Assembly (NCBI RefSeq): GCF_000697965.2
Contig: NZ_CP015882.1
Coordinates: forward strand, 1,277,001-1,341,000
DNA length: 64,000 nt
DNA from: Ensifer adhaerens
Lineage (GTDB): Bacteria > Pseudomonadota > Alphaproteobacteria > Rhizobiales > Rhizobiaceae
Direction of reading: 5' to 3'
Shown: piece after piece, positions 44,240 to 53,838 of the stretch
Layout: each line of letters opens with the position of its first letter
How positions within the stretch are numbered: the stretch's first letter is position 1
Made by a program: the position numbers and the translations under genes
The notes under the pieces: model-generated
The model's input: only the letters and a program-made list of their open reading frames with translations
Told to the model about the DNA's origin: nothing
Databases searched by the model: none

Positions 44240-47200
44240 ATGCCAAGCTATCGATCGGCCACGTCCGCACGCTCCTGCAACCGAGCCGTTCGTGTGGCAA
44301 GCGGCATCACCCACGATGCGATGCCGTCTGACGGCAGCCGCGAGCGAAAGTGCATCGGCACGCCGGTGGAGGCTGTGCCGAAGGCTGAAAAGACGCAGCG
44401 GTTTTGGCGCAATCAGATTCGGCTGCTGACAGCCCTCATCTTCCTTCTTTCCGGCCTCGTAGCGGTAGCGGAAGAAGCGTTCGCCGGGTCGAAAGGGTGC
44501 GAGAATATCGTTGCTGATCTGAATGGGAAGGACGTCGGATTTCTCACGAAGACCTACCCCAATAGCGATTTTCATGCGACGGACCAGCTTCATATCGATC
44601 TGATCCGCAATCCATCCTTTTGGGAGAGCGCGTATTTCAATGCGTTTGCCGGAAGTGGAACCTCATATATCGAGGCCAGTTATGATGGCGGCGTTGTAAC
44701 TGGCAATGAGTCCGCATCGTTTTCCGGGCAAGACCTTGTCCTAGGCGGCATTTATGTCGAAGCAATAAACTATAGCCAGATGACCTCTCCTTGGCGTATG
44801 GACGTCGTTTGCGTAACGAAAAGCAACCCGCTGGACGCCGCACTTTCCGGTCTCGCCCTGTCGAGCGGCAACCTCGAGCCGGTCTTCAATACCAACACCA
44901 TGATCTATTCGGCCACGGTAGCCAACGGCGTCTCCACCCTGGCGGTGACACCGTCCACCGCCGGAACCACAGCGGTGGTCAAGATCAACGGCGTAAGCGC
45001 GGTATCGGGCGCATCGACCGCGGTGCCACTCAATGTCGGCGACAACACGCTCACCATCACCGACATGACCGAGGACCGCACGGTCAAGCGGACCTATTGG
45101 GTGGTCGTCAAGCGCGCCGCACCTCCCACGATCACCGATGTCTCGCCGTCCATCGGAAGCACCGCCGGCGGACAGTCCGTGACCATAACCGGCACCAACT
45201 TCATCGGTGTGAGCGCCGTTGCATTCGGCGGCGTTCCCGCGTCCACGTTCACCGTCGATAGCGCCACCCGGATTACCGCCACTACACCTGCTCGAACGGC
45301 CGGACCGGCCGATGTGACCGTGACCACCGTCGGCAACAGCTCCGTGACGCGCGCGAACGGCTATACCTACGTCGGCACGCCTGTTGTCACCGCCGTCAAA
45401 CCGCTCAACACGCCCGCAAGAACCTATGCTATCGGCGCCAAGCTGCACTTCGACGTAGATTTCGATCAGAAGATCGCCGTCAGCAACGGAGGCCCGCAAC
45501 TCAAGGCTGTCTTTGGCGCTGTCGAGCGGCGGATCAATTTGATCGGATATGTCTGGAACACCATGACGTTTTCCTACACGGTTGCCGAAAACGATCTCGA
45601 CGACGACGGAATCGCAATCTCGTCGATGTCGCTCGAGGGCGCCACGGTCAAGGATTACAACCACGTAGCGGACGCAGATATCACCCTGCGCAATATTGCC
45701 GACACGTCAGGCATCAGGATCGACGCTGTCCGGCCCACGGTCGCGTCAATCAAACCCGCTTCGACGGGCACGGTATTCGATGTCGTGTTTTCCGAACCGG
45801 TCACGGCCGTGGACGTCGGCAAGTTCAACCTGGTGAAAACAGGAACGGCGCAAGGCACGATTGACAGTGTGTCGGGATCGGGATCGGCCTATCAAGTTCA
45901 TCTGGCGGATGTTTCGGGAGACGGCACCTTGGCTCTCAGCCTGTCCACCGGCACAGGGATCAAGGATAGCGCCGGCAACGAGATGACCAGTGGGTTCACC
46001 GGCGGCACGCCCATGATCGTCGCGCCGCCCTCGAGCGACGCAAGCCTCTCGGACATAGGCGTTTCGAGCGGCACGCTTGCCCCAGCCTTCGACGCCGCCA
46101 CCACCAGCTACACGGTCTCGGTGGGCAATAGCGTTTCCGCCATCACCGTCACGCCGGCCAACGCACATCCCAGCGCCGTCGTCTCGGTCAACGGGACCGT
46201 CATCACGGCGCCGGGCAGCCTTCCCGTCAATCTACAAGTCGGCGACAACGCCATAAGCATCGTGGTTACGGCACAGGACGCCGTCACCAAGAAGACATAC
46301 GACATCGTCGTCAATCGCGCGGGCGCAGTTCCGGATGCTCCTACCGCCGTCAGCGCTGCGTCGGGTGACGGCGAGGCGACGGTGAGCTTCACTGCCCCTG
46401 TGAATACCGGAACCACACCGATTAGCAGCTATACCGTGACGGCTGATCCGGGTGGTGCCGCAACAACCGGCGGATCAAGTCCCATCACCGTGAACGGCCT
46501 TGCCAACGGCACGGCCTACACATTCAAAGTCACGGCCACTAATAGCATCGGCCCCGGTCCGGCCTCCAATGCGTCCAATTCGGTCACACCGAAGCCTGCG
46601 CCGATCGCCGACGCTGTGACTGCGACGGTTGCAGCAAACTCCTCGGCGAACCCGATTACGCTCAGCCTCAGTGGCGGTGCGGCGGACGCAGTGGCCATCG
46701 GCACGCAGCCGACGCACGGCACGGTTTCGGTATCGGGACTTGCGATCACCTACACCCCGACGCCTGGGTACTCTGGTTCTGACACCTTCACCTATACCGC
46801 TACGAACGCCACCGGCACTTCCGCCGCCGCGACCGTTGCGATAACCGTTTCTGCGCCGACCCTCACCTTCTCGCCGCCGGCTGGCACCCTACCGGGCGGA
46901 ACGGCCGCGACCGCTTATGGTGGCGCCACCGTCACGGCCGCAGCCGGCACCGCGCCCTACACCTACGCCGCCAACGGCACGCTGCCCGATGGGCTGACAC
47001 TCGACCAAGCGTCCGGTCTTATCTCGGGAACGCCGACGGCCGCTGGAGACTACACCTTTACGGTCACGGCCACCGACGCCAACAACGCCACGGGGACAGC
47101 GGCCTACTCGATCGCGATCGCGGTCCAGACGCCGACCGTCGGCGATGTGAGCGCGACGGTCGCGGCAAACTCCACGGCGAACGCGGTAGCGCTCGATCTC

Positions 47201-50200
47201 GGCGGCGGGGTTGCCGATACGCTGGCCATCGGGACGTCGCCATCCCACGGCACAGCTTCAGTTTCGGGACTTGCGATCAGCTATACACCGACACCAGGCT
47301 ATTCCGGCTCCGACAGCTTCACCTACACCGCCACCAACACCACCGGTACGTCGAATGCGGCGACTGTGACCATCACCGTTTCTGCGCCGACCCTCAGCTT
47401 CTCGCCCGTGGCCGGCGCCTTGCCCGGCGGTACCGCCAAAACCGCCTACAGCGGCGTCACGGTCGCGGCATCAGCCGGCACCGCCCCCTACATCTACGCC
47501 GTCAACGGCACGCTGCCGGACGGGTTGACGCTCGATCCAGCGTCCGGCCTCATATCGGGAACGCCGATGACGGCCGGGGACTACCCGTTCACGATCACGG
47601 CCACCGACGCCAACAACGCCACGGGGACGGCAGCCTACTCGATCGCCATTGCGGTCGAGGCGCCGACCACCGGCAATGTGAGCGCAACGGTCGCAGCGAA
47701 CTCCACGGCCAACCCCGTCACACCAGATCTCGGCGGCGGGATCGCCGATACTCTGACCATCGGCACGCAGGCGACGCACGGCACGGCTTCGGTGTCGGGA
47801 CTGGCGATCACCTACACCCCGACACCGGGCTATTCCGGCTCCGACAGGTTCACCTACACCGCCACCAATGCCACCGGCACGTCCACGGCGTCGACGGTGA
47901 CGATCACCATCACCGCCCCCACCCTCAGTTTCTCGCCCTCAGCGGGCACGTTGAGCGAGGGTATCGTCGGGACAGCCTATGACGTCACCCTCGTCGCGTC
48001 GGCCGGCACCGCGCCCTATCGCTATGCCGTGACTTCAGGCGCACTGCCTGCAGGCCTTGCGCTCGATGGCATCACCGGTCGCATTTCGGGGATGCCGACG
48101 ACGGCCGGAAGCTACAATTTCACCGTGACAGCGACCGACGCCAACAACGCAACGGGAACCGCAAGCTACTCGATCGCCATCGTCATCCAGGCTCCGACAG
48201 CCAACGATGTGCGGGCGACTGTCGCAGCAAACTCCGCAGCCAACCCGATCAGGCTCGATCTCACCGGCGGCCCAGCGAATTCCGTGGCCGTCGGCGCCCA
48301 GCCGGCGCACGGCACGGCCGCCGTGTCGGGACTGGCGATCACCTACACCCCGACACCGGGCTATTCCGGTTCCGACAGCTTCACCTATGTGGCCACCAAC
48401 GCCGCCGGCACCTCCCCTGCCGCAACGGTGGCGATCACAGTGACAGCACCGACGCTCACCTTCTCGCCGCCGGCTGGTGCGCTGGCGAGTGGAACCGCCG
48501 GAAGCGCCTATAGCGGCATCACCGTCACCGCCTCGGCCGGAGGCGCGCCCTATCGATATGCGATCACATCGGGCCAGCTTCCTGCGGGCCTCGCGCTCGA
48601 CGGCGCGACCGGCGCGATCGGCGGCACTCCAACCCGGGCCGGAAACCACGATTTCACCGTGACGGCGACAGATGCCAACAACGCTGCGGGAACCGCGCGC
48701 TATTCGATCGTGGTTGCAGCGGCTCCAGTCGATTTCACCTTCGAGCCACCCGCTGGAGTGCTCGCGGAAGCCATGGCCGGCGAGGACTACAGCCAGCCGA
48801 TCGCCGCCAAAGGCGGAACCGGCCCAATGCTCTATCGCCTTGCATCCGGCGCTTTGCCTAACGGCATGGTCCTCAACGTTTCAACCGGTCAGCTGACCGG
48901 CCCGTTGGCCGCCGACGCCGGAGGCAGTTACTCGTTCACGATCGAGGTTTGTGACACCAACGGCGCAACGGGAACGGCGAGCTATACCGTGAAAGTCCAA
49001 GCTCGCACCATCACGGTCGCCGACAAAGTGGTCGATGTCCCGGCCGGATCGGCACCGCCTGATGTCTATCTCAATCGCGGCGCCACCGGCGGCCCGTTCA
49101 CAGCGGCCGAGACGATCTTTGTCGAGCCGGCCCAAGCCGGAACGGCATCCATCATCCAGGGCGAATTGGCACAGGTCGGTCCGGTCGCCGCCCCGGTTGG
49201 CTGGTATCTGAAATTCACGCCCAACAGGGCCTACTCCGGCCAGGTGCGCGTCGGCTTCCGCATGGTCAGTGCGCTCGGTACTTCCAACACCGGGACCGTG
49301 ACCTACAATCTCGCCTTCGATGCGTCCGGGCATGCCGCGGAGATCGATGCGCTCGTGCGTGACTTCGTGCGGACGCGGCAGAACCTGATCGCCTCGACCA
49401 TCAAGGTGCCGGGTCTGCTCGACCGGCGGCGGATGGCCGTAGGAACGGACACGGTCACCACGCGCATGACACCTTCCACCGATGGCGTCACACTCGGCTT
49501 TTCCACCAGCCTTGCCCAAATGGAGGCCGCGCGCGACAGGGCCGATGGGGTTGACCAGGCTGAAGCCTCGCCCTTCAACATCTGGCTCGACAGCACGTTC
49601 CTGATGCACCGCCGCAAGGACGACGACGACAGGTGGGGCAACTTCGGCATGGTCTCGCTTGGCGCAGACTATCTGCTGTCGGAGAAAGCACTGCTCGGCG
49701 TGTCCTTCCATTACGACCGGATGACCGACCCGACCGACGAGGATGCGGAGCTGTTCGGCGATGGCTGGCTGGCCGGTCCCTATGCCTCCTTCGAACTCGG
49801 CAAGGGCATCTTCTGGGATTCGAGCCTGCTCTATGGCGGCTCGTCCAACACCATCGACACGACTGCCCTTGACGGCACGTTCGACACGCGCCGGTTTCTG
49901 CTGGACACGGCGGTCAAGGGGCAATGGCAGCTTGATGATGCAACGGTGTTTACGCCGGCGCTGCGGGCCGTCTATTTCTCTGAAACGGTTGATGACTACG
50001 GGGTGAGGAATGGCACCGGCGACGAGATCGACCTCAAGGGCTTTACCGAAGAGCAGCTGAGGGTGAGCCTGGGGGCGGAGATCGCCCGGCCGTTCACCCT
50101 CGATAACGACAGGATCCTGACACCCAAACTCGGCGGCACGCTCGGATACTCCGGCCTTGATGGGGCGGGCCTCTTCGGTTCGTTCTCGGCCGCCCTGTCG

Positions 50201-50308
50201 CTGCAAACCGGGGAGAGCTGGTCGATTGACACCGGTCTGCTATTCAACATCGAAGGCGACGGCGAGACATCTGCGGGCGCAAAGGTTGGCGTCAGGGGAC
50301 GCTTCTGA
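44240..50308 (+). CDS. Giant autotransporter-like adhesin with Ig-like repeats
   Basis: The 2022-residue protein has a long basic start and an export helix at about 60-80 (LLTALIFLLSGLVAVAEEAF). A unique domain follows to residue 190. Then come a cadherin-like beta-sandwich (LSSGNLEPVFNTNTMIYSAT), an IPT/TIG domain (TITDVSPSIGSTAGGQSVTI), a Big-like segment, a second cadherin-like sandwich and a fibronectin-III domain (PDAPTAVSAASGDGEATVSF). Four tandem modules and one half module of putative-Ig type occupy about 788-1590. The C-terminal 250 residues (FNIWLDSTFLMHRRKDDDDR, then TPKLGGTLGYSGL and ending VGVRGRF) form an autotransporter beta-barrel with a terminal aromatic. It should display a long stalk on the surface for adhesion. 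No protease or catalytic motif is seen. The partner may be plant, protist or biofilm surfaces. Confidence 0.9.
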   Translation: MPSYRSATSARSCNRAVRVASGITHDAMPSDGSRERKCIGTPVEAVPKAEKTQRFWRNQIRLLTALIFLLSGLVAVAEEAFAGSKGCENIVADLNGKDVGFLTKTYPNSDFHATDQLHIDLIRNPSFWESAYFNAFAGSGTSYIEASYDGGVVTGNESASFSGQDLVLGGIYVEAINYSQMTSPWRMDVVCVTKSNPLDAALSGLALSSGNLEPVFNTNTMIYSATVANGVSTLAVTPSTAGTTAVVKINGVSAVSGASTAVPLNVGDNTLTITDMTEDRTVKRTYWVVVKRAAPPTITDVSPSIGSTAGGQSVTITGTNFIGVSAVAFGGVPASTFTVDSATRITATTPARTAGPADVTVTTVGNSSVTRANGYTYVGTPVVTAVKPLNTPARTYAIGAKLHFDVDFDQKIAVSNGGPQLKAVFGAVERRINLIGYVWNTMTFSYTVAENDLDDDGIAISSMSLEGATVKDYNHVADADITLRNIADTSGIRIDAVRPTVASIKPASTGTVFDVVFSEPVTAVDVGKFNLVKTGTAQGTIDSVSGSGSAYQVHLADVSGDGTLALSLSTGTGIKDSAGNEMTSGFTGGTPMIVAPPSSDASLSDIGVSSGTLAPAFDAATTSYTVSVGNSVSAITVTPANAHPSAVVSVNGTVITAPGSLPVNLQVGDNAISIVVTAQDAVTKKTYDIVVNRAGAVPDAPTAVSAASGDGEATVSFTAPVNTGTTPISSYTVTADPGGAATTGGSSPITVNGLANGTAYTFKVTATNSIGPGPASNASNSVTPKPAPIADAVTATVAANSSANPITLSLSGGAADAVAIGTQPTHGTVSVSGLAITYTPTPGYSGSDTFTYTATNATGTSAAATVAITVSAPTLTFSPPAGTLPGGTAATAYGGATVTAAAGTAPYTYAANGTLPDGLTLDQASGLISGTPTAAGDYTFTVTATDANNATGTAAYSIAIAVQTPTVGDVSATVAANSTANAVALDLGGGVADTLAIGTSPSHGTASVSGLAISYTPTPGYSGSDSFTYTATNTTGTSNAATVTITVSAPTLSFSPVAGALPGGTAKTAYSGVTVAASAGTAPYIYAVNGTLPDGLTLDPASGLISGTPMTAGDYPFTITATDANNATGTAAYSIAIAVEAPTTGNVSATVAANSTANPVTPDLGGGIADTLTIGTQATHGTASVSGLAITYTPTPGYSGSDRFTYTATNATGTSTASTVTITITAPTLSFSPSAGTLSEGIVGTAYDVTLVASAGTAPYRYAVTSGALPAGLALDGITGRISGMPTTAGSYNFTVTATDANNATGTASYSIAIVIQAPTANDVRATVAANSAANPIRLDLTGGPANSVAVGAQPAHGTAAVSGLAITYTPTPGYSGSDSFTYVATNAAGTSPAATVAITVTAPTLTFSPPAGALASGTAGSAYSGITVTASAGGAPYRYAITSGQLPAGLALDGATGAIGGTPTRAGNHDFTVTATDANNAAGTARYSIVVAAAPVDFTFEPPAGVLAEAMAGEDYSQPIAAKGGTGPMLYRLASGALPNGMVLNVSTGQLTGPLAADAGGSYSFTIEVCDTNGATGTASYTVKVQARTITVADKVVDVPAGSAPPDVYLNRGATGGPFTAAETIFVEPAQAGTASIIQGELAQVGPVAAPVGWYLKFTPNRAYSGQVRVGFRMVSALGTSNTGTVTYNLAFDASGHAAEIDALVRDFVRTRQNLIASTIKVPGLLDRRRMAVGTDTVTTRMTPSTDGVTLGFSTSLAQMEAARDRADGVDQAEASPFNIWLDSTFLMHRRKDDDDRWGNFGMVSLGADYLLSEKALLGVSFHYDRMTDPTDEDAELFGDGWLAGPYASFELGKGIFWDSSLLYGGSSNTIDTTALDGTFDTRRFLLDTAVKGQWQLDDATVFTPALRAVYFSETVDDYGVRNGTGDEIDLKGFTEEQLRVSLGAEIARPFTLDNDRILTPKLGGTLGYSGLDGAGLFGSFSAALSLQTGESWSIDTGLLFNIEGDGETSAGAKVGVRGRF
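46601..48724 (+). repeat. Four 177-residue tandem modules inside the adhesin
   Basis: Units start at 46601, 47132, 47663 and 48194, each exactly 531 bp apart, and a partial unit follows at 48725. Each has a VAANS-AN-I-L-LSGG / ITYTPTPGYSGSD-FTY half and a LSFSP-AG / LPDGLTLD-ASG-ISGTP half. Units are similar but not identical at DNA level. Confidence 0.92.
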
Positions 50309-50413
50309 ATAAGCTATCAGGCATCGCTACTGCATCCAATCTCTTGAAGCGATCGGCGACCATTAGTCCACGTGCTTGGATTGACGTTGCTATCGGCAAT
50401 TTTGTGGAGGACA

Positions 50414-50704
50414 ATGACGGATCCTGGATCTGAGAGGCGACAGCCATTGGACTTCGAGAAAATCGGCCGAGCACGCCTCATGATACGGCTGCCACGACAC
50501 CGCAAACAGCTCTCAGAATTGCGATTTCTGGCATTGAGCACTCTGATCGAAGCCTACGGCCTAGCTGTAGTCACTCGCAATGAGTTGAGCGAGCATGCCA
50601 TGTCTGATGAACCGCTGAAGGCTGAATACACCGACAAATGCCAGGCCATCGAAGACGAGGTGGTGACGTTGCTCACTAATATAAGCCCTCGTTTCGTCAA
50701 TTGA
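50414..50704 (+). CDS. Intact 'GRARL' family small protein, second copy
   Basis: The 96-residue product begins MTDPGSERRQPLDFEKIGRA and then follows the family: RLMIRLPRHRKQLSEL, LSTLIEAYGLAVVTRNEL and a final EDEVVTLLTNI. It aligns along its length with 12330-12584 but has a longer N-terminus and a different middle. GGAGGACA precedes the ATG. The GTG-initiated extension to 50372 is not needed. It follows the adhesin gene by 105 bases on the same strand. The function is unknown. Confidence 0.7.
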   Translation: MTDPGSERRQPLDFEKIGRARLMIRLPRHRKQLSELRFLALSTLIEAYGLAVVTRNELSEHAMSDEPLKAEYTDKCQAIEDEVVTLLTNISPRFVN

Positions 50705-50939
50705 CTCCAGCTGCGGCATTGGCTGCGTTGGGCAAGACCCCGACCGCCACCTACAGCGCTTACTGCAATCACGCGTTAACCGTCACGCGAGGCGATCAGG
50801 GCGAACGACAAAACAGCCATCGATGTCATCTATCGCCACGACTCCGAGGAGCGCCATGTCCTGATGGATTTCCGATTTTAGGATGTCGATAGCTTTGCGG
50901 ATAGCTGGACTGCCGGCGACAACCGCTGCGTAGAGGAAG
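50705..50939. other. Spacer, possible decayed sequence
   Basis: A short plus-strand stretch reads ANDKTAIDVIYRHDSEERHV, but its frame closes on both sides. It may be a remnant, and no family is recognised. Confidence 0.35.
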
Positions 50940-51218
50940 GGCCGCCCGACAAAAGGATCGTCACGAATGTCATTGCCGAGATCGACACGATCACAGCGGT
51001 CGTCGCCTGCGTGGTCGATGGACTCGGAGTTTTCAATCGCGCCCTGGAGCGCCTTAAAAGAAGCCGGCGGCGAGGTGGTCGCGGTGCCCTTTGGCGAGCC
51101 GCCAATCTACCGCCAGATCTGCCTTATAGAGCGCCGGGCCAGTCCTCGAGCAGCGGTCATCGACCGGCTTCACCAACACCTAGTCAGTTTCAGCGGGGAA
51201 TTCCGGCTTACTCGATGA
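50940..51218 (+). pseudogene. Relic of a LysR-type regulator (C-terminal half)
   Basis: One frame reads VTNVIAEIDTITAVVACVVD followed by GLGV. After a frame change it continues IAPWSALKEAGGEVVAVPFG and EPPIYRQICLIERRASPRAA. This is the second half of a LysR substrate-binding domain (VAAGLGVAILP, then RQIxLxxRxxRPLSP). The DNA-binding N-terminal half is not found upstream. The fragment is frameshifted and inactive. Confidence 0.65.
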
Positions 51219-51719
51219 CGGATGTCGCTCGATCAAACGCAGCGGCTGATTTATGGGCGAACGCGGGATTGCGTAGCTCCCCCCAGATTTAGCGCCAGGC
51301 GTCCTCCGCGCCGCGCGGCCAGAACCAGTTCGCGCGCGGCTTGACCGGTCAAAAGGGTCGCCGCAGGACAGCACAGCGCCGGCCAGCCGAGGGGGATTGG
51401 GACTGGGACCACCGCCGGCAAGCCGCTCCGCTGAATTGCGGAATGGCGACGATTTCCCGGCCTGGGTGTCCGCTTCCGATCTCCGCGCATTGCAAATGGT
51501 TTGCGCGGATAGTCGCGCGGCGGTTCCGGTCGATCGATTATCCGATCTTCTGTAACGTTTTATACGATTCACCACCTCGCTAGCGACTGTTGAATGTCCA
51601 CACTCTGGAATCAACCTGCCAAGCTTGAAGTTTAGATCCAACTAATATCTACTAGCTGGAATTGTACTATGCACGGCTCCAAGCTCTTGATCATGGGATG
51701 GCTTTGCTGAGGATGCTTC
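51219..51719. other. Intergenic stretch, no supported gene
   Basis: A 153-codon minus-strand frame crosses this stretch but has an Arg/Ser/Pro-rich random composition. The region before 51720 becomes AT-richer, as expected for the promoter of the next gene. Confidence 0.4.
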
Positions 51720-52280
51720 ATGTTTTTGATCCGCACCGATCTCGATGAAGCCGTTCAAAAATGGCGCGACATCATATTCACATCCTTACCATCTGACCGA
51801 CTTGGCGCGTACGTCGCTTTGCGCAAACACGATCTGACGATCGAACTTCACGACGTCGACGAGGAAAGCGATCTTCTCGTCTTTGCCTCCGATGGCGAAG
51901 CGTTGGCCGAACGATTTCGTTTGGCTTATCCCTATGTCGTGACATATGCAGGGAATCCCGGCTATCCGCTAGAATATCTAGTTTGGCTTTCATTTCACAT
52001 GCAAGCAAACTTCGATCGGCTAGGTGTCCTCGAAGTGAGCGCGACTTATGAGGATCAAGGCGGCGAAATCGAAAACATGTCTGCCGTTGCGATGGGCTTC
52101 TCGCACCAGACCGACCTTGAAGAATTCATAGATCGGTTTGACGGTCAGGACCTGAGCCAGGATCCACACTTCGGCCACGAGGTGTATGTTGCCGAAGTCA
52201 GAGGCCCCTCTCCATCCCCTGGGAGTTCACCGATGATGCCGACTCCGCTGGACGCCGGCTGGCCGATCGTGAAATCTTGA
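51720..52280 (+). CDS. Hypothetical protein (186 aa), unrecognised
   Basis: The product starts MFLIRTDLDEAVQKWRDIIF and has alternating strands and helices (YVALRKHDLTIELHDVDEES, then LLVFASDGEALAERFRLAYP and NFDRLGVLEVSATYEDQGGE). It ends in a Pro/Ser-rich tail. There is no membrane segment or known motif. The mean composition is less GC-rich than its neighbours, which may point to acquisition. No clear ribosome site is seen before the ATG. It is isolated between a LysR relic and a hairpin-bearing spacer. The function is unknown. Confidence 0.55.
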   Translation: MFLIRTDLDEAVQKWRDIIFTSLPSDRLGAYVALRKHDLTIELHDVDEESDLLVFASDGEALAERFRLAYPYVVTYAGNPGYPLEYLVWLSFHMQANFDRLGVLEVSATYEDQGGEIENMSAVAMGFSHQTDLEEFIDRFDGQDLSQDPHFGHEVYVAEVRGPSPSPGSSPMMPTPLDAGWPIVKS

Positions 52281-53053
52281 AATAGCCCGGCGGTTGCTGC
52301 GTAACTCGAATTGATTAGCCAGGCCCCCTAAAAATCCATCGCTTTTGAGCACCCCACTTGAAACAATATACCTGTAATTGCGCAACCACAAAGCACACGT
52401 TAAATGAGATTCGTGCTGATCTTATTGCCGCGCAATTCCTCCATTTATCGAACGCGCACCTTGATTAAGCCTCCGCCCGTCGCGGAGGCTTAATCATCCA
52501 TAGGGGGCCGACGTCCCTGACGAAGGTTTTGCGTCAGTCCCTATAGGCCGATCCCTCGCCGAGCTTGCTTCTGTCCGCAGTTCGAGCTGGGTCGCTGCTC
52601 AATAGAACTGCTGAGGGGACGTTGATCCCTTCTACTTTGCGGTGGATCCCTTTTCATCACGGAGCCGCTTTTGTGATCGCGTCAAAAGGCGCACCCCAAA
52701 TGCCGCCGGCACCCGACACTCACGACCGATCATCGACGATTGACCTTGCCCCAATGTCCTAGCCAGTTTTGAGTTCGCTCCAGCGGAAGCCGGCGCAACC
52801 GGCCGCAGAAGTTTACCTGGTGGTTCGCGTGGCCTTTGCCTTGCCAATGTGGGTACCGGTCCAGATGTCTATGAGAAGTGGTCCGCCTACAAGCCAGCCC
52901 CAATGCCCGGCCCAGCAACGAGCGGTGCATTGCGTGGGTTCGCCGAAGATGTTGCCACATTCAAACTGTTAGCGCCTGGTCAGCCGCGAGCGCGCTCGGG
53001 CGCAGATATTTTTCACCCAGCCACACGATTCCCAAGTTGACAGATATCAACAT
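52281..53053. other. Intergenic stretch with one strong terminator hairpin
   Basis: This stretch of about 770 bases has no recognisable gene. It carries the hairpin at 52463-52495, and near 53037 a TTGACA that could be the -35 box for the IclR gene. Confidence 0.45.
52463..52495 (+). terminator. 14-base perfect hairpin, likely bidirectional terminator
   Basis: GATTAAGCCTCCGC pairs perfectly with GCGGAGGCTTAATC around CCGTC. A-rich and T-rich bases at the foot of the stem can serve as the tract in both directions. It lies about 180 bases after the gene ending at 52280. Confidence 0.65.
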
Positions 53054-53096
53054 ATCGTCCAACATAAATATACAACGTCTTCTAATATTGGACAAT
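53054..53096 (+). promoter_or_regulatory. Dyad operator candidate before the IclR-type gene
   Basis: ATCGTCCAACA and TATTGGACAAT are imperfect inverted repeats (9 of 11) whose GTCCAA/TTGGAC cores lie at 53057-53062 and 53088-53093 in AT-rich DNA. They lie just upstream of the IclR-type start. IclR proteins often repress their own and the adjacent operon, so this is a plausible binding site. Confidence 0.45.
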
Positions 53097-53118
53097 AGGA
53101 AAAAGGAAGAAATTTCGA

Positions 53119-53838
53119 ATGGCAGTCCGCCCCCTTTCATCCGTGCTGAAGACACTTGCTGCATTCGACTGTGTCGCGGCCGCCGCGGAACCGATGCGAC
53201 TGGCCGAGGTCGCCAAGCAGCTCGGAGAAGCCCGAGGCGCTGCCCACCAGCGCCTCGTCACGCTGGTCGAAGCGGGCTGGATCGAGCAGACGCAGGACGG
53301 TCGCTACCGGCTGACACTGCGGGTCGTCAGTCACGCAGCAATGGCGTTGGAGCAGTCCAATCTCGGCGCGCGCTTTGCGGGGGTTCTCGAGGAAATGGTG
53401 ACGCAGAGCGGTGAAACGGCTTCGCTTGCTGTCCTCGATGGCAAGGATGCGGTCATCGTTCGCCGGGTGGAATCGCGCGGCGTTCTTCGGGCCGACCTCA
53501 AGGTTGGTGCGCATCTGAGACTCGATCGCACGGCATTTGGCCGCGTCCTCGCTTCGCATGCACGCCCGGAAATCATCGAGCGCCTTCGGGTGCAGGGCGT
53601 GAGCCTGCCCGATGACGAGATGATGACGCTGGTTCGCCAGCAGGGATACGCAATTTCCGAAGTCGAGGGCCCGCGCACTGTCTCGGCTGTGGCCGCCCCG
53701 ATCCTGGATGCGCAGGGCGAGTGCATTGGAGCACTGGCCCTTTCGGGCCCGTTCCAAGGTTTTGACACTGAAAAATGCGCTGGGATCGTCGTCGCGGCAG
53801 CGGCGGCGAGCTCTGGACGCATGCGAGGAGACCAATAA
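53119..53838 (+). CDS. IclR-family transcriptional regulator
   Basis: The 239-residue protein has the IclR winged helix-turn-helix at about 5-65 (SVLKTLAAFDCVAAAAEPMR, then LAEVAKQLGEARGAAHQRLV). The effector-binding GAF-like domain is at 85-235 (LEEMVTQSGETASLAVLDGK, LRADLKVGAHLRLDRTAFGR, GPRTVSAVAAPILDAQGECI). It should sense a small carboxylic or amine metabolite and control the genes that follow. AAGGAAG precedes the ATG. The next gene begins directly after its stop, so regulator and pathway are probably one transcript. Autoregulation at the upstream dyad is inferred. Confidence 0.92.
   Translation: MAVRPLSSVLKTLAAFDCVAAAAEPMRLAEVAKQLGEARGAAHQRLVTLVEAGWIEQTQDGRYRLTLRVVSHAAMALEQSNLGARFAGVLEEMVTQSGETASLAVLDGKDAVIVRRVESRGVLRADLKVGAHLRLDRTAFGRVLASHARPEIIERLRVQGVSLPDDEMMTLVRQQGYAISEVEGPRTVSAVAAPILDAQGECIGALALSGPFQGFDTEKCAGIVVAAAAASSGRMRGDQ

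Noticed and set aside
44741..45664. A 307-codon minus-strand frame opposite the adhesin
   Set aside because: Shadow of the repetitive, GC-rich coding strand.
48881..50206. A 441-codon minus-strand frame opposite the adhesin barrel
   Set aside because: Arg/Gly/His-rich shadow of the true gene, with no motif or ribosome site.
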